A stretch of 5,550 nt of DNA from JBOHPP01 sp050731755. GTDB taxonomy: Bacteria; Methylomirabilota; Methylomirabilia; Rokubacteriales; CSP1-6. The position numbers were made by a program, and so were the translations under genes. Shown here one piece after another: positions 1 to 5,550 of this stretch; within the stretch, counting starts at the first letter, position 1; every line of letters begins with the position of its first letter. The stretch spans positions 1 through 5,550 of the forward strand of contig JBOHPP010000171.1 of NCBI GenBank assembly GCA_050731755.1, given 5' to 3'. The notes beneath the pieces are model-generated. The model was not told the origin of the DNA, searched no databases, and was given only the letters and a program-made list of their open reading frames with translations.

Positions 1-33
1 GGGCGCGGGGGCCGCGGGTTCACGGAGACTCAC
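1..33 (-). other. Operon continuation: possible GTG start of a next gene
   Basis: Downstream of the Rid gene only 29 bases are left. The stop overlaps a GTG as GTGA (GTG at 33-31), and that frame stays open to the edge, reading (M)SLREPAAPAP. The overlap resembles the other coupled junctions here, so this could be the first codons of another pathway gene. No ribosome-binding site is visible, and eleven codons cannot identify a product. Bases 4-16 also form a 5-bp GC-only hairpin (CGCGG-CCC-CCGCG) with no T-tract, which is poor evidence for a terminator in DNA this GC-rich. Confidence 0.2.
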
Positions 34-497
34 GAGCGGCGGCGGCGCTTGAGCGAGGCGCGCTTCGCCGCTGGGCGCTTGCGGGCGGGAGCGCTGCGGG
101 GGCGGACGGCCATCGCCTCGATCTCCACCAGCAGCTCGGGGCGCACCAGCCGGCTCACCACCAGCAGGGTGTTGGGTGGGAAGATCCGGTCGGGAAAGTA
201 ACCCGGGAACACCTCCGCGCGCGCTTTCATGAAGCCGGGGATGTCCTCAGCCCGCGTGAGGAAGGTCTGAAAGCGCACCACGTCACGCATGGTGCAGCCG
301 CCCGCCTCCACCACCGCGCGCACGTTGTCCAGGGCCTGCTTGGTCTGGGCGACGACGTCGCTCTGGGCCGCCTGGCCTTGCGGGCCCAGGCCCACCTGTC
401 CGGCGACGATGACCAGCTCGCCGCCCGGCGTCACCATGCCGTGCGAGTACATTCCCAGCGGCGCTCCGAACGCTTTGGGCGTGATGGCCTTCGGCAT
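30..497 (-). CDS. Rid/YjgF/UK114-family protein, non-canonical, with polybasic C-terminal tail
   Basis: This 155-residue protein has a complete Rid (YjgF/YER057c/UK114) domain over residues about 1-131, followed by a basic extension. Family landmarks are VIVAGQVGLGP (29-39), QTKQALDNVRAVVEAGG (51-67), and VEIEAMAV (124-131) near the normal C-terminus. RidA proteins are usually homotrimers that hydrolyse reactive enamines/imines, using an arginine (Arg105 in E. coli RidA). Here the equivalent stretch FPPNTLLVVSRL puts Asn109 in that position, so canonical imine deaminase activity is unlikely and the protein resembles the Arg-lacking Rid subgroups. Residues 132-155 are almost half Arg/Lys with no acidic residue, and end in LKRRRRS. 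The ATG at 497 gives the normal Rid N-terminus and lies 2 nt after the boxB stop, with AAGGAGG 10 nt upstream inside boxB. A role protecting against or processing a reactive box-pathway intermediate is possible from position, but unproven. Confidence 0.9.
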   Translation of the reverse strand: MPKAITPKAFGAPLGMYSHGMVTPGGELVIVAGQVGLGPQGQAAQSDVVAQTKQALDNVRAVVEAGGCTMRDVVRFQTFLTRAEDIPGFMKARAEVFPGYFPDRIFPPNTLLVVSRLVRPELLVEIEAMAVRPRSAPARKRPAAKRASLKRRRRS

Positions 498-499
498 GG

Positions 500-1932
<1,433 letters not shown>

Positions 1933-1933
<1 letters not shown>

Positions 1934-3609
1934 CACGTTCTCCTTCGATCGAACTCGCTGCGCTGCCCCGTACCGTATACGGATAATCCGCCCTTGGGCC
2001 CGACGGCGTTGGGACGCTGGAAGATCCAGTTCTGCCAGGCCGAGAGGCGGCCGAAGATCTTGGTCTCCAGCGTTTCCGGACCGGCGAAGCGGAGCGACGC
2101 CTCCATGCCGGTCAGCGCGTCGGGCGAGAAGGCTGCGCGCTCCTCGATGGCCAGGCGCACCTCGTCGTCCCAGTCGATGTCGTCCGGCGTGAAGGTCACC
2201 AGGCCGGCCTCGTCGGCGGCCGCCGCGTCCAGGTCCTGCCCGATCCGGCCCTTGAGGTCGTCGACCCGGCCGGGCTCGCCCAGGAATCGGCTGGCCAGAC
2301 GCGTCAGGCCGTTGCTCATCGGATAAGGGCCGAAGTTCATCGCGGTGAGGCGCACGGCGGCCGGCGACTGCTCGTCGCCCTCCCGCCTGCCGGCCAGCAT
2401 GTAGGAACGATCGGCGGCCAGGGCCAACTCGAGCAGCGTGCCCGCGAAGCAGGTCCCGGGCTCGATCAGCGCGAAGAGCGAGCGGGACGACGCGTCGAGA
2501 CGCTTGAACGTCCGTCTGAGGTAGAGACGGATCTCGCGCACGAGCCAGTCGCCCGCGTCGTCGGCGAGCAGCCGGTCGTAGGCCTCGACCCGATCGGCGC
2601 TGCCCGAGGCCTTGAGCAGCCACAGCCCGACCTCGCCCTCGTTGGTCCGGAGGTGAAGGATCAGGTCGTCCAGCTCACGGGCGACAGCCAGAGGCCAGAA
2701 CCGCGCACCCTCGGCGTGGATGCCGGCCGCATCGGCCGGCGGCGGCGTGTTCGGCCCGTTCACGGTGATCTCGGCCACGCCGCGGGCCCGGTCGATCGAG
2801 CACGTCACACGCCGGTAGCGGATGGCCTCACCGTCGATGGTGCGCTCGAGCGGGGTGAGGGCGATGCCCCGGCCGTCGGCGGGCCGATCGCTCTTGGCCG
2901 CGAGCTCGCGGGCGCGCTGCCGCGCCGTCTCCTCCAGGCGCGAGCGCGGCACCAGCTCGTCCACCAGGCCCCAGTCCAGCGCCCGCCGGCCTTTGATGCC
3001 CTCCTCGACGGTGGAGAAGACGTCGGCGCGGTCGCGGCGGACGCGGCGCTTGTCCACCAGGCGCGTGAGCCCGCCGGTGCCGGGGAGCACCCCCAGCAGC
3101 GGCACCTCGGGCAGCGCCACCGAGGTGTTGGCGTCGTCGGCCATGATGATGCGCTCGCAGGCCAGAGCCAGCTCGTAGCCGCCGCCCGCGCAGGGGCCGT
3201 TGACGGCGCAGAGCCAGAACTGGCGGGACTCCGCTGAGGCTTCCTCGATGGCGTTGCGCGTCTCGTTGGTGAACTTGCAGAAGTTCACCTTCCAGGCGTG
3301 GGAGGACTGCCCGAGCATCCGGATGTTGGCGCCGGCGCAGAAGACGCGCTCCTTGGCCGAGGTGAGGATGACGGCGGCCACCTGGGGATGCTCGAAGCGC
3401 AGGCGCTGAACGATGTCGTACAGCTCGACGTCCACGCCGAGGTCGTAGGAGTTGAGCTTCAGCTCGTAGCCGGAGCGCAGCCCGCCGTCCTCCCGCACGT
3501 CCATGGCCAGCGTCGCGATGCGGCCGTCGATGGCGAGCCGCCAGTGTTGGTAGCGGGACGGGTCGGTCCGGAAGTCCACGGGCGAAGGGGCGGTCGCGGC
3601 GTCGGCCAT
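1933..3609 (-). CDS. boxC: Benzoyl-CoA-dihydrodiol lyase (2,3-epoxybenzoyl-CoA dihydrolase) BoxC
   Basis: BoxC is a cytoplasmic crotonase-superfamily enzyme of the aerobic hybrid benzoate pathway. It takes 2,3-epoxybenzoyl-CoA plus two waters to 3,4-didehydroadipyl-CoA semialdehyde and formate, opening the ring without a dioxygenase. The 558-residue length fits the family. The N-terminal crotonase domain has FCAGANIRML (residues 90-99) and NGPCAGGGYELALACE (137-152), which form the CoA oxyanion hole, then ALPEVPLLGVLPGTGG (165-180). From memory, the residues proposed as catalytic in Burkholderia xenovorans BoxC are Cys111, Glu146 and Glu168. All three occur here at exactly those numbers, so the enzyme looks intact. 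The second half is a degenerate crotonase-like domain, and the C-terminus has the conserved-looking AWQNWIFQRPNAVG. The start is preceded by AGGA at 7 nt spacing and lies 9 nt after the regulator stop. Its own stop shares one base with the boxB ATG (TGATG), which suggests coupled, balanced expression with its substrate supplier. Confidence 0.96.
1940..1945 (-). promoter_or_regulatory. Ribosome-binding site of boxB
   Basis: AAGGAG reads on the minus strand 6 nt before the boxB ATG, inside the last codons of boxC. It decides the boxB start, because the reading frame itself remains open for over 200 codons upstream in a frame overlapping boxC. Confidence 0.85.
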
Positions 3610-3616
3610 GGCGTCG

Positions 3617-3621
3617 TCCTA
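3617..3621 (-). promoter_or_regulatory. Ribosome-binding site of boxC overlapping the regulator stop codon
   Basis: TAGGA reads on the minus strand: TAG is the stop of the XRE-cupin regulator and AGGA is the ribosome-binding site for boxC, 7 nt before its ATG. Ribosomes finishing the regulator would end on the boxC initiation site, which fits coupled translation or re-initiation. Confidence 0.65.
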
Positions 3622-4167
3622 TCCGAGGATCACCCAGAGGGCGCGCGCCCGCCGGGTTCCAAGATTCTCCCAGCCGTGCGACAGCCCGCCGTCCAGCAGC
3701 GCGCTGTCGCCGGTCTCCAGCACGTGGCGGTCGCTGTTGTACTGCAGCGCCACCCGTCCCTCCAGCACGTAGAAGAGCTTCATCTGGCCGGGCTTGATGA
3801 TGACCTTGTCGGTGGCCACGCCCCGCGACCGGGCCGGCAGCGACGAGATCACCGCCCGGATTTTGCCCTGGAAGAGTCCGGCGCCCAGCACCGCCCACTG
3901 CTCGCGGTTGCCGTCGAAGCTGACCACCGGATAGTCCTTGGCGCGGGAGACGACCAGGCTGCCGGCCGGCTGGCCGTCGAAGAGCGAAGGAATCGTCACC
4001 CCCAGGGCATCGGCCAGACGGCGCAGCGTGTTGAGCGATGGGGTGAGCCGTCCCGATTCGATCTGCGAGACCATGCTGGGGGTGAGCTCCGCCTTCTCGG
4101 CGAGCTGGCGCTGCTGCAGCCCGCGCTCCATTCGCAACGCCTTGATCCGCGCGCCCAGCGAGCTCAT
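3619..4167 (-). CDS. XRE-family transcriptional regulator with C-terminal cupin domain
   Basis: This is a 182-residue predicted DNA-binding regulator. Residues about 7-61 form a Cro/C1-type helix-turn-helix, with ERGLQQRQLAEKAELTPSMV and the recognition-helix region SQIESGRLTPSLNTL. Residues about 75-182 form a small cupin domain (FYVLEGRVALQYNSD, ETGDSALLDGGLSHGWENLG). The usual first cupin metal motif (GX5HXHX3-4E) is not recognisable: its histidines are absent, and only His164 and Asn168 of the second motif remain. The pocket therefore probably binds an organic effector without metal; this is inference. I chose the ATG at 4167 because the helix-turn-helix begins right after it and it lies 4 nt past the hcrB stop. 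Longer in-frame starts would overlap hcrB. A weak GGGA lies 7 nt upstream. Its place between the reductase and box genes suggests it controls this operon and probably itself, perhaps in response to an aryl-CoA. The operator, the effector and whether it activates or represses are not visible. Confidence 0.88.
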   Translation of the reverse strand: MSSLGARIKALRMERGLQQRQLAEKAELTPSMVSQIESGRLTPSLNTLRRLADALGVTIPSLFDGQPAGSLVVSRAKDYPVVSFDGNREQWAVLGAGLFQGKIRAVISSLPARSRGVATDKVIIKPGQMKLFYVLEGRVALQYNSDRHVLETGDSALLDGGLSHGWENLGTRRARALWVILG

Positions 4168-4171
4168 CGAT

Positions 4172-5188
4172 TCATCCCACGACCTCGGTCGTGTCACCCT
4201 CGGCTTCGAGCCCGGCGAGCCGCCGCAGCGCACGCGCGACGAAGACACGGGTCATCCTCTTGCGGTAGAAGTGGGCGTAGTCGGTGTTGTCCAGCGGCTT
4301 GGCGGGGCCGGCCGCGAGATGGGCGACTCGCGTGATCACCTCGGGCGTCAGGCGCGCGCCCACCAGGGCCTGGGCGGCCGCCGTTGCCTCGCGGGGCAGC
4401 GGGGCGACCGCGCCGAGGACGATCTTCGCGTCACGGACCACGTCGCCCTCCCGCCGCAGGGCCACGGCCACGCCGAGGACGGGGAAGTCGAAGGACCCGC
4501 GCCGCCTCAGCTTCAGATACGCCGTTCGCCAGCCGTCGGCGGGCGGCAGCAGGATCTCCGCCAGCACCTCGTCGGGGCGCTTGGCGAGGTATTCGATGCC
4601 GTCGTCACGGTAGAGCGCGCTGATGGGGATCGTGCGTTCCCCCGACGGCCCCACCAGCCGGACCCGGGCGCCCAGACTCCAGAGAACGGGCGCGGTGTCC
4701 GAGGACGACACGGCCCAGCAGCGCGAACTGCCCGGGGCGACGAGACAGATGTCGCCGTCCTTCTTCATGCAGAAGCCGATCGCTTTTCGCCACGCGTAGG
4801 ACTGGTTGTAGTAGTTGCAGCGCGTGTCGACGCAGACGTTGCCGCCGATGGTGCCCATGTTGCGCAGCTGCGACGAGGACACCAGCCCGGCCGCCGTGGC
4901 CAGCGCCGGGAAGTGGCGGACAATCTCGGGATGTCGGGAGACCGCGGTGAGCGTCGTCGTGGGGCCGATGGTGAGCCCCTCCCGGACGCTGCCGCCGACG
5001 CCGCGCAGCTCCCTGATGCCGCCGAGGCCAACGAGGACCTTCGGCTCGAACTGCCGCCGCTTCATGTTGGGGTAGAGGTCCGTGCCTCCAGCCACCAGCA
5101 TCGCTTCCGGCCCGTGCTCGGCCATCAGACTGGCCGCGTCGGCCACGGTGCGCGGCGCCAGATAGGTGAACGGAGGAAGCCGCATCAT
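4172..5188 (-). CDS. hcrB: 4-hydroxybenzoyl-CoA reductase beta subunit (FAD-binding, extra [4Fe-4S] type)
   Basis: This 338-residue protein is the FAD-binding subunit of a molybdenum-hydroxylase-type enzyme. The N-terminal FAD domain shows VAGGTDL (residues 32-38) and TIGGN (113-117), both typical of the xanthine dehydrogenase FAD fold. A CO-dehydrogenase-type C-terminal domain follows from about residue 220. The diagnostic feature is an insertion after TIGGN with cysteines at 124, 140, 148 and 157. From memory, Thauera aromatica HcrB binds an extra [4Fe-4S] cluster through Cys122, 138, 146 and 155, so all four match at a constant offset of two. This insertion separates 4-hydroxybenzoyl-CoA reductase from ordinary xanthine dehydrogenases. 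In the family, this cluster and FAD pass low-potential electrons from ferredoxin towards the Mo subunit. The ATG overlaps the alpha-subunit stop by 4 nt (ATGA). A second in-frame ATG follows immediately. No clear ribosome-binding site is visible, which suggests translational coupling. The regulator starts 4 nt after its stop. Confidence 0.9.
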   Translation of the reverse strand: MMRLPPFTYLAPRTVADAASLMAEHGPEAMLVAGGTDLYPNMKRRQFEPKVLVGLGGIRELRGVGGSVREGLTIGPTTTLTAVSRHPEIVRHFPALATAAGLVSSSQLRNMGTIGGNVCVDTRCNYYNQSYAWRKAIGFCMKKDGDICLVAPGSSRCWAVSSSDTAPVLWSLGARVRLVGPSGERTIPISALYRDDGIEYLAKRPDEVLAEILLPPADGWRTAYLKLRRRGSFDFPVLGVAVALRREGDVVRDAKIVLGAVAPLPREATAAAQALVGARLTPEVITRVAHLAAGPAKPLDNTDYAHFYRKRMTRVFVARALRRLAGLEAEGDTTEVVG

Positions 5189-5550
5189 GGCTGGAATGGC
5201 CTGTGGGCGACGGGGTCGGCGGGCTGGCCGAAGACGGACTCGACGAGGACGGGCTCCTTGAACCGGAAGATCGGGATGCGCTCGGGACCCACGCGAGCCG
5301 GCTTGCCCTGCCGTTTGAGCTCGAGCCCCTTGAGGACCTTCTCGGGTCCGATCGGGACCTCGTCGATCCTGACGCCGATGGCGTCGTAGATCGCATTGGC
5401 GATGGCTGGGATCACCGGCAAGAGCGGTCCCTGCCCTGCTTCTTTGGCCCCGAACGGCCCCTCGGGGTCGTCGGTCTCCACCAGGATCGTGTGGATCTCG
5501 GGCGTCTCGAGCGTCGTCGGGCTCTTGTACTCGAGCATCGAGGGGATCTT
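5185..5550 (-). CDS. hcrA: 4-hydroxybenzoyl-CoA reductase alpha (molybdopterin) subunit, C-terminal fragment
   Basis: This is the last 121 residues of a molybdenum-hydroxylase (xanthine dehydrogenase family) large subunit. The reading frame is open through the right edge of the window, so the N-terminal part and the start lie outside. The fragment contains the family's active-site loop GPFGAKEAGQG, whose Glu (codon 5440-5442) is the conserved catalytic glutamate next to the Mo site. It is followed by LPVIPAIANAIYDAIGVRIDEVPI, here split as LPVIPAIANAIYD and AIGVRIDEVPI, which closely resembles HcrA/HbaC of 4-hydroxybenzoyl-CoA reductase. In that family the alpha subunit holds the Mo cofactor and the substrate site, and the cytoplasmic enzyme reductively removes the para-hydroxyl of 4-hydroxybenzoyl-CoA to give benzoyl-CoA. 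Its stop overlaps the beta-subunit start as ATGA, matching the alpha-then-beta order of hcrCAB. The call is supported by the neighbouring beta subunit. Another aryl-CoA or aromatic Mo-hydroxylase remains possible because only the C-terminus is visible. Confidence 0.85.
   Translation of the reverse strand, partial: KIPSMLEYKSPTTLETPEIHTILVETDDPEGPFGAKEAGQGPLLPVIPAIANAIYDAIGVRIDEVPIGPEKVLKGLELKRQGKPARVGPERIPIFRFKEPVLVESVFGQPADPVAHRPFQP

Noticed and set aside
4..16. GC hairpin after the Rid gene as an intrinsic terminator
   Set aside because: It has only a 5-bp stem with a 3-nt loop and no T-tract, and the window ends here. Such palindromes are expected by chance in this base composition.
1934..2623. 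N-terminal extension of the boxB frame by about 230 codons
   Set aside because: It overlaps boxC in another frame, has a low-complexity Arg/Ala/Gly composition, and the ATG at 1933 has a strong ribosome-binding site and the family's normal N-terminus.
4168..4248. Upstream start for the regulator adding 27 residues
   Set aside because: The extra residues overlap hcrB and resemble no helix-turn-helix N-terminus. The start at 4167 sits 4 nt after the hcrB stop.
3938..5389. Plus-strand open frame of 483 codons antisense to hcrB and the regulator
   Set aside because: It is another high-GC antisense shadow. The translation is rich in Arg, Gly and Ala without recognisable domains, and it crosses three well-supported gene boundaries.

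Overview
The window is a dense run of minus-strand genes from a high-GC bacterium. It carries a polycistronic segment for CoA-thioester aromatic catabolism. Read in the direction of transcription (right to left) the order is: the C-terminal end of a 4-hydroxybenzoyl-CoA reductase alpha subunit (hcrA/hbaC type), the complete FAD-binding beta subunit (hcrB/hbaD type), an XRE-cupin transcriptional regulator, benzoyl-CoA-dihydrodiol lyase (boxC), benzoyl-CoA 2,3-epoxidase oxygenase component (boxB), and a Rid/YjgF-family protein with an unusual polybasic tail.

All junctions are 9 nt or shorter, and two are start/stop overlaps, so the segment very probably lies in one operon whose promoter is upstream of base 5550. 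I see no intergenic region long enough for an internal promoter, and no RNA gene, mobile element, CRISPR array or sizeable repeat. The organism cannot be named from this. The GC-rich codon use and gene content fit Proteobacteria (especially Betaproteobacteria) or uncultured soil and groundwater lineages such as Rokubacteria/Methylomirabilota; that is inference only.

The apparent logic is a two-stage route. The molybdenum/flavin/Fe-S reductase would remove the para-hydroxyl from 4-hydroxybenzoyl-CoA to give benzoyl-CoA. BoxB (with BoxA, not in the window) would then epoxidise benzoyl-CoA with O2, and BoxC would hydrolytically open the ring, releasing formate and an aldehyde product, 3,4-didehydroadipyl-CoA semialdehyde. 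The most notable point is this coupling: a reductase known mainly from anaerobic aromatic metabolism is co-transcribed with the O2-dependent box pathway. The regulator between the two modules is not of the BzdR/BoxR type. The terminal Rid protein lacks the arginine needed for canonical imine deaminase activity.

Missing from the window, and expected nearby if the pathway is complete, are the 2Fe-2S gamma subunit (hcrC), boxA, an aryl-CoA ligase and the semialdehyde dehydrogenase (boxD).
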